The notes under the pieces were generated by a model. The model was given only the letters and a program-made list of their open reading frames with translations, was not told where the DNA came from and made no database searches. 44,175 nucleotides of DNA from UBA8437 sp003445035 (GTDB taxonomy: Bacteria > Planctomycetota > Planctomycetia > Planctomycetales > Planctomycetaceae), in assembly GCA_937901285.1 (NCBI GenBank), contig CALCHI010000458.1, forward strand, positions 1 to 44,175, written 5' to 3'. Shown here piece by piece: positions 1 to 7,585 of the stretch; positions within the stretch are counted from its first letter, which is position 1; every line of letters starts with the position of its first letter. Made by a program: the position numbers and the translations under genes.

Positions 1-135
1 CAGGCCACCACCGGAGTCACCGGAGTCACCGGAGTCACCGGAGTCACCGTCGGCCGGGGCGCCCGAGTCGCCGCACCCGGTCACCAGGAGCAGGGAGAGC
101 GTCAACAGCTGAAGTGTCGCAACGAACCGTTTCAT
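1..135 (-). CDS. N-terminus of a small lipoprotein with GDS repeats (truncated by window edge)
   Basis: Read on the minus strand from ATG at 135, 45 codons are open to the window edge. The start MKRFVATLQ is followed by a hydrophobic stretch and the lipobox LVTGC (Cys21), so this should be a lipoprotein processed by signal peptidase II. The mature part opens CGDSGAPAD and then runs four Gly-Asp-Ser units encoded by a perfect 9-bp repeat, ending in Gly-Gly-Gly where the sequence stops. Such acidic, flexible Gly/Ser/Asp linkers are common after the lipid anchor of planctomycete lipoproteins. The functional domain lies outside the window, so no function can be given. The frame and signal peptide are clear. 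Confidence 0.75.
   Translation of the reverse strand, partial: MKRFVATLQLLTLSLLLVTGCGDSGAPADGDSGDSGDSGDSGGGL
13..48. repeat. Four perfect copies of a 9-bp tandem repeat (ggagtcacc)
   Basis: Units lie at 13-21, 22-30, 31-39 and 40-48 and are identical. They encode the Gly-Asp-Ser linker of the minus-strand lipoprotein. In-frame 9-bp units can change number by slippage without breaking the frame. Confidence 0.85.
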
Positions 136-280
136 CGGATAATCTCCGGTATCCCACGTGCCCCTTGGAGGCAGCCAGGTGCTGCCACCGATCAACCCGA
201 CCATCTTGACGCTCACCTCCACCCGCGCCAACGCACGCCGCTGAAGTCTCGGGACTTCGGAATTCCTTTCACGACTCCAA

Positions 281-309
281 TTGTCCCGACCGTGCCACCG
301 GGATAGAAT
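281..309 (+). promoter_or_regulatory. Candidate sigma70-type promoter for the SirB1-like gene
   Basis: TTGTCC at 281-286 and TAGAAT at 304-309 are separated by 17 bp. Transcription would start about 65 bp before the GTG start at 381. A small dyad just upstream (GAAGTC-TCGG-GACTTC, 243-258) could form a short hairpin. This was found by eye only. Confidence 0.4.
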
Positions 310-380
310 TCCGCCGGCACCACGCGACGCATGCCCGTCGTAGTGGCCAGGTTCACCGCCTGTTTCCGGGGGAGCGCAGA

Positions 381-1229
381 GTGTCTTCGTTTGACACCGA
401 GATGAGTTTCGCCGGGGACGAGGAGTTCGCAAAGCTGCTGGTGCGGCAGGACGACGTCGACCTGGAAACCGCAGCACTGGAATTGGCCCGGGACGTCAAT
501 CCATCGCTGGACTTCGCTGCCACGCTGACGTGGTTCGATCAGCGGGCGGCCGAACTGGCCGCTCCGGTGGCTCGAGCCAATGACGAGCAGGACCTGCTCG
601 AATCCCTGGCCGGATGCCTTTCCGGAAGACACGGGTTGACCGGCAGCGCCGAAGCGTTTGGATCGGCGGCGGGCAGTTTCCTGCCCGATGTGATCGCCAC
701 CGGTCACGGGATCCCGATCAGCCTCTCGCTGGTCTACATCGCCGTGGCCAAGCGACTAAGGATTCCACTCGAAGGTGTGGCCTCTCCGATCCACTTCCTC
801 TGCCGGCTCGACGCCCCCTCCGGCCCGCTGTTCCTCGACGCCTTCTCCAGCGGCCGCGTGATGGAACTCGATGAGTGCCTCAACTGGCTGAGTGACCTCT
901 CGGGACTGGCTCGCCAACGACTGCTCCCGACACTCGGCCCGGCTCGCCCACGGCAGATCATTCAACGGATGCTCAACAACCTCAAGGCGATCTACATCGA
1001 TCAGGACAGCTGGAAACCCGCATTGCCGGTCCAGCAACGGCTGACCCTTCTCGAACCCACCTCCTACGCCCAGCGCCGCGATCTGGCCCTGGTCACGCTC
1101 AAGGCCGGCCACCCCGACCGAGCACTGGGGATGCTTCAAAGTTGTGCCAAGACGGCGCCCAGCGATGACCTGGTCGTCCTGGAGAAACTGATCGACCAGG
1201 CCCGGGTGGCTTTAGCCGCGTGGAATTGA
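381..1229 (+). CDS. SirB1/transglutaminase-like family protein
   Basis: This 282-residue protein resembles the SirB1 family (transglutaminase-like core with a C-terminal TPR-like helical part). The diagnostic stretch is GIPISLSLVYIAVAKRL followed by GVASPIHFLCR, which matches the usual pattern of a G-x-P-I-S-L helix start and a G-x-x-x-x-H-F-L-x-R strand. The catalytic Cys of true transglutaminases is not at the start of the core helix (Pro-Ile-Ser is there). As is known for this family, an ordinary transglutaminase reaction is therefore unlikely. The C-terminal part (about 200-280) looks like two helical repeats. The GTG start at 381 has a purine-rich GGGGGAG about 8 bases upstream; an in-frame ATG at 402 is the alternative. 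The precise role is unknown. Confidence 0.8.
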   Translation: MSSFDTEMSFAGDEEFAKLLVRQDDVDLETAALELARDVNPSLDFAATLTWFDQRAAELAAPVARANDEQDLLESLAGCLSGRHGLTGSAEAFGSAAGSFLPDVIATGHGIPISLSLVYIAVAKRLRIPLEGVASPIHFLCRLDAPSGPLFLDAFSSGRVMELDECLNWLSDLSGLARQRLLPTLGPARPRQIIQRMLNNLKAIYIDQDSWKPALPVQQRLTLLEPTSYAQRRDLALVTLKAGHPDRALGMLQSCAKTAPSDDLVVLEKLIDQARVALAAWN

Positions 1230-1282
1230 GAGACCCGCAGCCTTCCGGCCCACTCCCGCCAGCCGCTAGGCTGCTCCCTGAT

Positions 1283-1368
1283 GGCCGAGTGGCGGAACTG
1301 GCAGACGCACGGGACTTAAAATCCTGTGAGGGGTTTCCCTCGTGTGGGTTCGAATCCCACCTCGGCCA
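1283..1368 (+). tRNA. tRNA-Leu (anticodon UAA)
   Basis: The acceptor stem GGCCGAG (1283-1289) pairs perfectly with CTCGGCC (1361-1367), and the discriminator is A1368. The D stem is GCG/CGC. The anticodon stem CGGGA/TCCTG encloses the loop CTTAAAA (anticodon TAA). A long variable arm (GAGGG-TTT-CCCTC) marks a class II tRNA. The T arm is GTGGG-TTCGAAT-CCCAC. The CCA end is not encoded (C-T follow the discriminator), so it must be added by nucleotidyltransferase. Confidence 0.96.
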
Positions 1369-1466
1369 CTGTTGTTTCGCTTCACCGACGAATTCCACTC
1401 GACCGCCGTTAGACTGAAAGACCAGAGCCGGGTCGTTCGCCCGGGAAGGCCGGCAAGAGAGTCAAC

Positions 1467-3371
1467 GTGGGCACAAAGACACGACTGGCAATTGTCGTGG
1501 CGCTGGTCGCTACAGTCATCGCCCTGGTGTTTGGGTTGTGGTGGCCCGGACCCGTCGACAAGCCGCGAGAAACCAACGGCAGTCCCGTCAACTCGCTGCC
1601 GCTGACACCACCGGCGACCACCCCGTTCCTCAACACCCAGGCCCGGTACGTCGGCAGCCAGGCCTGCCGCGAGTGCCACCAGGACGAGACCGACTCGTTT
1701 GCCCTCTCGGGCATGTCCAGGTCGATGCGGACGGTCGATCTGAACGTCGAACCTCCCGACGCCTCGTTCCCGCACACGGCCTCCGAACGACTTCTGCGAT
1801 CAATTCGTCGGGACGGCAAGTTGTGGCACCGCGAGGAAATCGCCGGGGACTCACAGCCGTGGATCGTCGGCGAACACGACATCAAGTACATCGTCGGATC
1901 CGGAGTCCACTTCACGATGTACCTCTGCGAAATCGACGGCTTCCTCGTCGAATCTCCACTGACCTGGTACGTCGCGAAGCCCGAGTGGGCCATGTCGCCG
2001 GGTTACGACTCGCCACACCACCTCGGCTTCCAGCGCGAGGTCACCGCGGGCTGCCTGTTCTGCCATGCCGGAAGGGCCACGGCCATCGACAACAGCTATC
2101 ACCGCATCCGGGTCGACGAGTTGGGGATCGGCTGTGAACGCTGCCACGGGCCCGGGTCTCGTCACATCGCCAGGCACAATGGGACATCGGCCGACAGGAC
2201 CGACGAGGACCGAACGGGGTTCGACCGGACGATCGTCAATCCCGCCCGACTGGACCGGGATCGCGCCGAGGCGGTCTGTCACCAGTGCCATCTCCAGTCC
2301 CGGGCCTACGTCGATCCCCGCGGCCGGAGCCTGGCCGACTATCGTCCCGGACAGGCGATCGAGGACTTTCAGCACTATTACCGATCGACCGATCCCCGTC
2401 AGCAGATGAAGGTCGTGGGCCACGCCGAACAGATGATGCTGAGCCGCTGTTACAAGGAGTCCGACTCGCTGAAATGCATCACCTGCCACAATCCTCACGC
2501 GACACCCGCCGTCGGCGATCGCCCCGCTCACTACCGCCGGCTCTGCCAGAACTGCCACGGGGCAGACGACACGAGCCGGTGCACCACCGATGATGCCAAG
2601 CGGCAGCAGACACGTCCGGCCGACAACTGCATCACCTGCCACATGCCGACGATTCCGACCAAGACCCTGCACACCGCGGTCACCCACCATCGCATCGGTC
2701 TCCACGGCGACAACGCCCCAAAAACCGTTCGGAAAACGTCCGGCCGGCCAGCCGGCGACGCGCTCGAACCGCTACACGACCTCTCCGGCTACCACCAACT
2801 CGACCGCCAACGTTCACTCGGCCTGGCCACGCTGAAGCGGGTCTTCCAGTTGGGAATCGGTTCGGGTCCTCGGTCACAACAGCTCTGGAATCGTTCCGAG
2901 GCCCTGTTGCTGCAGGTCCACAAGGACGGGCTGTCCGATCCCGATGTCGAAGCCACGTTGGCCCAGTTGCTGTTTGCAACCAACCCCAAGCAGGCCGTCC
3001 GCCACGCTGACACGGCACTCAAAGCCCCTACGATCAACGTCGAATCGCAACTCAACGCCCTGTACGCCCTGGCCAGTCATTACCACTCTCAGCATCGGCC
3101 GGGAAAGTCGCTCGAGTACCTGGATCAGCTGATACAAATCCGACGCAATGCATCGGACTGGGAAATGCGAGGCCTGTGCCAATTGCAGCAGCGAAAGCTC
3201 CCGGCGGCGATCGAATCACTGCAAACGGCGGTCGCGATCGATCCGGAACTGCTGCCCGCCCACGATCTTCTCGCCCGACTTTACGACGACCTGGGCAAGA
3301 AGACCGAATCGGCTCGTCACCATCGCCGGGTCCGCCGGCTCCAGGCGATCTTCCGTAGCCGTCGGCGGTAG
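1467..3371 (+). CDS. Seven-haem c-type cytochrome with C-terminal TPR domain
   Basis: The protein has 634 residues. An N-terminal hydrophobic segment (about 7-26) is a signal peptide or membrane anchor, placing the protein outside the cytoplasm, where c-type haem is attached. Seven CxxCH motifs begin at Cys67, 196, 223, 271, 337, 360 and 388 (CRECH, CLFCH, CERCH, CHQCH, CITCH, CQNCH, CITCH). The layout resembles the cytochrome c554 / doubled-CxxCH electron-carrier families. Residues from about 440 to the end are helical, with TPR-like units (for example AAIESLQTAVAIDPELLPAHD). Haem-plus-TPR fusions are, to my knowledge, common in planctomycetes and of unproven function. GTG start at 1467; the gene follows tRNA-Leu by about 100 bp. 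The electron partner is not evident from the neighbours. Confidence 0.88.
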   Translation: MGTKTRLAIVVALVATVIALVFGLWWPGPVDKPRETNGSPVNSLPLTPPATTPFLNTQARYVGSQACRECHQDETDSFALSGMSRSMRTVDLNVEPPDASFPHTASERLLRSIRRDGKLWHREEIAGDSQPWIVGEHDIKYIVGSGVHFTMYLCEIDGFLVESPLTWYVAKPEWAMSPGYDSPHHLGFQREVTAGCLFCHAGRATAIDNSYHRIRVDELGIGCERCHGPGSRHIARHNGTSADRTDEDRTGFDRTIVNPARLDRDRAEAVCHQCHLQSRAYVDPRGRSLADYRPGQAIEDFQHYYRSTDPRQQMKVVGHAEQMMLSRCYKESDSLKCITCHNPHATPAVGDRPAHYRRLCQNCHGADDTSRCTTDDAKRQQTRPADNCITCHMPTIPTKTLHTAVTHHRIGLHGDNAPKTVRKTSGRPAGDALEPLHDLSGYHQLDRQRSLGLATLKRVFQLGIGSGPRSQQLWNRSEALLLQVHKDGLSDPDVEATLAQLLFATNPKQAVRHADTALKAPTINVESQLNALYALASHYHSQHRPGKSLEYLDQLIQIRRNASDWEMRGLCQLQQRKLPAAIESLQTAVAIDPELLPAHDLLARLYDDLGKKTESARHHRRVRRLQAIFRSRRR

Positions 3372-3525
3372 AAGACAAAGGATCTTCTTGCTCCGAACCT
3401 CCAACGGTGCTCCGTTTTCATGCCGGGGGCGGCGGTCACTACCACGCAGAACCGCGGCCGATCACCGATGACCAGCAACCTGTTAGACTGGCGGCAGGTT
3501 TCCTCCACCACTTCCAGGCGCCTCG

Positions 3526-4128
3526 ATGCCGGAATTCTCCATCGAGTCGATCGACTTCGGTTCGCCGTGGGCGCTGCTGGTAATCGCGGTGGCGGCCGTC
3601 ATCCAGGACGACTTGACTTGTCTGGTCGTCGGATCAGCAGTGGCTGCCGGCGAAGCCGAGCCACTGCCTGCAGCCGCCGCATGCCTGGCCGGCATCTCTC
3701 TCGGTGACATCGGCTGGTTCGTCTCGGCACGGCTCATCGGCCGAAAAGTCCTCACCTTGTGGCCCTTCCGTGTGATTGTCTCGGAGGAAAAACTTCGGAA
3801 AGGACGTGAGCGGTTCGAACGGATGGGAGGACGAGCCCTGTTCGCAAGCCGATTTCTGCCGGTCCTGCGAACTCCGCTGCAGGTCGTTTCGGGAATGCTC
3901 GGTGGCCCGATCCTCTCCGGGTGCGGCGTGCTGCTGGTCGCCGGAGTGATCTACGTGACCCTGTTCATCGGGACCGGAACTGCGGTGGGGCAGTCCGAGA
4001 CTGTCCGCGGGTTTTATGAACACTATGGAGCGATGGGCCTGGTGGTAATTCCCCTGGGGATCTGGGCAACGGCGTCCCTTGTACGATCGGTGATGGCAAA
4101 GCGGGCGAGAGTCCGCGATGAGGTCTGA
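3526..4128 (+). CDS. DedA/VTT-domain membrane protein
   Basis: This 200-residue integral membrane protein fits the DedA/SNARE-associated (VTT) family. The family signature Gly-Arg-(x)n-Phe-x-x-Arg-(F/L)-x-P-x-x-R is seen as LIGRKVL followed by ALFASRFLPVLRTPLQVVSGMLG. About four or five hydrophobic segments are visible. DedA proteins act in membrane homeostasis; some flip undecaprenyl phosphate or phosphatidylethanolamine. Which lipid this one handles cannot be read from the sequence. The usual N-terminal acidic motif is weaker here (GEAEPLPAA). The gene stands alone, with no obvious Shine-Dalgarno sequence before the ATG. An imperfect GC-rich hairpin follows the stop (about 4139-4163, CCCC/GGGG core, no T-run). 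Confidence 0.8.
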   Translation: MPEFSIESIDFGSPWALLVIAVAAVIQDDLTCLVVGSAVAAGEAEPLPAAAACLAGISLGDIGWFVSARLIGRKVLTLWPFRVIVSEEKLRKGRERFERMGGRALFASRFLPVLRTPLQVVSGMLGGPILSGCGVLLVAGVIYVTLFIGTGTAVGQSETVRGFYEHYGAMGLVVIPLGIWATASLVRSVMAKRARVRDEV

Positions 4129-4212
4129 AAGGCGATCGGGAAGTCCCCTGTCACCGGGGGTCCCTCCAAACCAATTCTGGACCGGCTCGTCCAGGCTTCG
4201 AATCACTGCCAA

Positions 4213-4326
4213 TCAACGAAGCCGTACCGTCGCCCAACGCTCGAACCCGGCCAGGCGGTCCCCGGCATTCTCGAATTTTTTCCAAGCCAACCGGATGTGA
4301 AATCGGGGCCAACCACGAGGAGTCCC
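4213..4326 (-). pseudogene. Relic: C-terminal fragment of a paralogue of the lipoprotein gene at 6485-7585
   Basis: On the minus strand a 37-codon frame between two TGA codons (4327-4329 and 4213-4215) encodes RLAWKKFENAGDRLAG and FERWATV. The intact gene at 6485-7585 ends RLVWKKFESAADCQAE and YERWAATV. By eye the DNA at 4231-4294 matches 6500-6563 at about 75% over 64 bases without gaps. The match sits right at the C-terminus, and the frame has no usable start. It is therefore the tail of a lost duplicate. The rest of the 4129-4427 gap holds no other gene that I can support. Confidence 0.75.
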
Positions 4327-4427
4327 TCAATTACTTGATGCTCCCTTTGTGGAGTGGCACAATAATCTTTGCCCAGAGGTTGACTCGGAACAGGCTTTCG
4401 ATCCTCCCCAGCAACGGACGTTGTGCA

Positions 4428-6446
4428 ATGGCAGACTTCTTTGTACGAAACGACGGGGTGGTTCTCGGACCTTGGAACAAAAAACGCCTGCAGGAAATGG
4501 CTCGGGCGGGACAAATCGACCCCAACGATGAAATCGCCACCTCTAAACAGGGCCCCTGGAGAGTCGCCGGTTCCATCAAATCACTCGGGTTGACCCCGCG
4601 ACAGAAGACCAGTCAATCACCGCCCCCGAAAGTGGCGCCTGTCCAGTCACACTCGCCAGCGATTCCGCAGGATGGTCCGGCAGCCCGCCCCACACCACCT
4701 GCGCCACCTCCGACATTCGACCACGATCCTCACCAAAAGCGGATCGTGCTGATCATCGCAGGTGCTGCCCTGGCAGTGATCGTGGCGACGGCCCTGGCCG
4801 TGGTGCTCATCGCGTTGAATTCCGGCTCGTCGGATCAAAACGGGCAGATCGTCAGCCCCGATCCCCAGGCGTCACCGCCCCTCACTCCGCTGACTCAGAA
4901 CCAGCGAGACCAAACGCACGGGCTGACCGAGAAGATGAACCAGGGCCTGGCCCATTTCGAGAGTGGTGAATACGCCGAGGCGAACGTGGTTTTCACCGAG
5001 TTGATTCGCCTTCAACCAGACGATTCAGCGGCCTATTTCTGGCGAGCCCGGGTCTCGGTTGCGGAAAACGAAATCGAAAAGGCAATCGGAGATTTCTCAG
5101 AAGCGATCAAGCGCAAGTCCGATTACGCGGCGGCCTACCTGTGGAGAGGAAAACTCTGGTACGCCGAAGGAAAATTGGACAAGGCCATCGGAGAATTCAG
5201 TTCGTCGATCCGACTCAAGCCGAACGATGCGGAGGCCCATTACCTGCGTGGCCTGGCTCACGGCAAAACCGACGACACCGAACAGGCAATTGCCGATTTC
5301 ACCGCAGCCATCGGGATTCGGTCCGACTATGCCGAGGCCTATTTCGAGCGGGGACGTGAAGAAGAAGACGTTGACAAAGCGGTCATCGATTACAGCTCTG
5401 CCATTCGTCTCAAGCCGGACTTTGCAGAAGCACTTCATCACCGCGGAGTGTGTTACTGGTCAAAAGACGAAAACGACAAAGCCATCACAGATTTCAGTGA
5501 ATCGATCAGGCTTTCGCCATCCAGTGCCGGAACTCACTATCTCCGAGGAAGGGCTTACTCCGACAAGGGTGACTCAGCCAAAGCAATCGTTGATTTCACC
5601 ACCGCGATTCGACTCAGGCCGGACCAGCCGGGGTACTACTTCTTCCGGGGAGAGGAATTCGGATTCAAAAACAAGGACAGGGCCATCGCGGATTTCAGTA
5701 CGGCCATCCGCCTCAAGCCCGACTATGTCGAAGCAATCTGCTCACGTGGTTTTAAATACTGGGTAAATGACGAAAACGACAAAGCCATCAGCGATTTCAC
5801 CGAAGCGATCAAGTTGGCACCACGACACGCTCGCTCACATTACTCGAGGGGATTGGTCTACAGCGAAGACGGTGACCATGCCCAGGCGATCACTGACTTC
5901 ACGAATGCGATCCGACTCAAGCCAGACAACGCATTGGCCTATTTCGAGCGAGGCCTCGTCTACAGGAGATCGGACCAGCAAAGCCTGAAAACCAAGGCGA
6001 TCGCTGACTTCACCGAAGCGATCCGGATCAAGCCCGACTTTCCCGATGCCTATTTCTTTCGGGCTATGGCAGAGTCGGACGACGCCAAGGAACTCGCCGA
6101 TTTGAACACGGCGATCCGGCTCAAGCCGGACTTTTACAAAGCCTATTACTTCCGTGGACTTTGTCATTGGGTATCTGAGCGGAACGAAAAGGCCATCTCG
6201 GACTACAAGACGGCAATACAAATCAAACCTGACTATGCTCCGGCATACTGCCAACTCGGCCGGGTCCACTTCGACAAGCGAGCATATACCGAGGCGATCT
6301 CGAACTTCACAAAGGCAATTCTGTTCGACCCAAAGAACGGCGAGGCATTTTACTATCGTGGCCTCGCGTATCTGCGATCGGGGAAACGGTCTCTATCCGT
6401 ACCGGACCTGGCCAAAGCCAAGCAACTGGGATACAAGTCCAACTGA
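4428..6446 (+). CDS. GYF_2-domain membrane protein with about 14 TPRs
   Basis: The 672-residue protein begins with a GYF_2-type domain (about 1-54; pattern FFVRNDGVVLGPW and later GPWRVAGS). A Pro-rich linker (62-98), one transmembrane helix (about 105-130) and then roughly 14 TPRs of about 34 residues follow, with the recurring core AIxDFxxAIRLKPDxxxAYxxRG. Two units are shortened. GYF_2 domains with a TM segment and repeats are frequent in planctomycetes and are thought to mediate protein-protein contacts; no partner is known here. The ATG at 4428 starts exactly at the GYF domain. An upstream TTG at 4335 would add 31 residues of no domain value. The gene's GC looks like 48-57% in sampled lines versus 62-70% in neighbours, and it borders a gene relic. 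Both features suggest acquisition or insertion. Confidence 0.88.
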   Translation: MADFFVRNDGVVLGPWNKKRLQEMARAGQIDPNDEIATSKQGPWRVAGSIKSLGLTPRQKTSQSPPPKVAPVQSHSPAIPQDGPAARPTPPAPPPTFDHDPHQKRIVLIIAGAALAVIVATALAVVLIALNSGSSDQNGQIVSPDPQASPPLTPLTQNQRDQTHGLTEKMNQGLAHFESGEYAEANVVFTELIRLQPDDSAAYFWRARVSVAENEIEKAIGDFSEAIKRKSDYAAAYLWRGKLWYAEGKLDKAIGEFSSSIRLKPNDAEAHYLRGLAHGKTDDTEQAIADFTAAIGIRSDYAEAYFERGREEEDVDKAVIDYSSAIRLKPDFAEALHHRGVCYWSKDENDKAITDFSESIRLSPSSAGTHYLRGRAYSDKGDSAKAIVDFTTAIRLRPDQPGYYFFRGEEFGFKNKDRAIADFSTAIRLKPDYVEAICSRGFKYWVNDENDKAISDFTEAIKLAPRHARSHYSRGLVYSEDGDHAQAITDFTNAIRLKPDNALAYFERGLVYRRSDQQSLKTKAIADFTEAIRIKPDFPDAYFFRAMAESDDAKELADLNTAIRLKPDFYKAYYFRGLCHWVSERNEKAISDYKTAIQIKPDYAPAYCQLGRVHFDKRAYTEAISNFTKAILFDPKNGEAFYYRGLAYLRSGKRSLSVPDLAKAKQLGYKSN

Positions 6447-6484
6447 CCCGCCCCGTTCGTTTCAACAACTTGCCACGGCATCTG

Positions 6485-7585
6485 TCACTGAACCGTCGCC
6501 GCCCAACGCTCGTACTCGGCTTGGCAATCCGCAGCACTCTCGAACTTCTTCCAGACCAGTCGGCCACGAAATCCGTACCGCCGCCCGGACTCCACTCTCC
6601 GGATCACGTACTGGAAGTCCCATGCCGGTCGGCGTGATTCCGGCTTGACCTGGAAGCGGTACATCGCGAACCGGATCTCGTCCTCCTCCCCCCTCATCCG
6701 GTCGAACATCATGATCAACACCATCCCCTGATCGGCCCGGGCGTAAAAAAACGGCTTGGTGAACCGGGGATAGTCATAGCTCACCACGCTCCAGGGTGAC
6801 TTGTGGTTGTCGTCGATGGGCAACCTCTTCGAATCGCGACTGCGGTAAACGCCGCCGTGACGGTGCAGGTAATCCGTCTGGGGTGCTTCCACCGAGACCC
6901 ACTCTTCTTTGGCATCCGGGCCGCTGACACCCCGAAAGTGCATGTCGATGTCGGTCAACGGGTTCATGTAGTTGGCCCAGAACAACACCGCGTACCCGTG
7001 CGTCCCGAACAATTCGGCATCACCGGGCGTACAGGCGAACCGGAAATCGATCGCGTTGGGCGGAGCCGGGCTGAGCGCCATTGTGCTCTCCAGCCTCCAC
7101 GGACTGTCCTCCGCCCGGCGAGTCCACTCGACACCCGTACCGGTGATCTGTTTCAGGCGATAGGCCCCATGTCGCGGGCTGAAGTCGTTCCTCGGTCCTC
7201 GATGCCCGCTGAGGACGTGCTCGAAATTCAACGCCACGCGGAACGCATCGTAATCCGGAGCGTCGCGGAGATTCAGCAGCGAGTGGATACCACTGAGCCG
7301 GTTGGGCGAATAGGTGTTGTCCCAGGCGGCGAACCGCAGGTCACCGGCCGTCAGCTCGAGCAGCTCGAACTCTCCACTGCCGTCATCCTTGGCCACCTTC
7401 AACAGAGGCCGGGGAGGCGAAGCCCGGCGAACACCGACGACCGGTTCGGATTTCACGGCCGAACCCGATGTGGGCGGACGGACGGCCCTTTCATCTCGAC
7501 ACCCAATGACACCAACAGCGACGACGACCGTGACGACAACCAGATGCGACACCGATTCCAGCGATCCCGGCAGTGTCCGCATCAT
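6485..7585 (-). CDS. Hypothetical lipoprotein, probably beta-rich
   Basis: Starting at ATG 7585 the product has 366 residues. It opens MMRTLPGSLES, followed by a hydrophobic stretch and the lipobox VGVIGC, so it should be anchored by lipid outside the cytoplasm. The remainder is rich in aromatic and charged residues with alternating patterns typical of beta-sandwich proteins (for example FRFACTPGDAELFGTHGY and MDFQ-like WDFQYVIRRVESG). I do not recognise the family. The start overlaps the stop of the upstream YfhO-like gene (ATGA, 7582-7585), which implies translational coupling and a related job at the envelope. A relic of a paralogue lies at 4213-4326. The longer upstream frame to 7651 lies inside the YfhO gene and lacks a signal sequence at its start. 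Confidence 0.75.
   Translation of the reverse strand: MMRTLPGSLESVSHLVVVTVVVAVGVIGCRDERAVRPPTSGSAVKSEPVVGVRRASPPRPLLKVAKDDGSGEFELLELTAGDLRFAAWDNTYSPNRLSGIHSLLNLRDAPDYDAFRVALNFEHVLSGHRGPRNDFSPRHGAYRLKQITGTGVEWTRRAEDSPWRLESTMALSPAPPNAIDFRFACTPGDAELFGTHGYAVLFWANYMNPLTDIDMHFRGVSGPDAKEEWVSVEAPQTDYLHRHGGVYRSRDSKRLPIDDNHKSPWSVVSYDYPRFTKPFFYARADQGMVLIMMFDRMRGEEDEIRFAMYRFQVKPESRRPAWDFQYVIRRVESGRRYGFRGRLVWKKFESAADCQAEYERWAATVQ

Noticed and set aside
4139..4163. Rho-independent terminator after the DedA gene
   Set aside because: The GC-rich hairpin is imperfect and no T-run follows.
4335..4366. Promoter TTGATG/AATAAT before the TPR gene
   Set aside because: The spacing is 20 bp and the match is modest; too weak to list as a feature.
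4335..4427. N-terminal extension of the GYF/TPR protein from a TTG
   Set aside because: The 31 extra residues have no domain value, and the GYF domain begins exactly at the ATG at 4428. The extension also overlaps promoter-like DNA.
5000..6446. CRISPR-like or satellite repeat from the regular similarity in this stretch
   Set aside because: The periodicity is 102 bp of diverged coding repeats (TPR units), without identical repeats or spacers.
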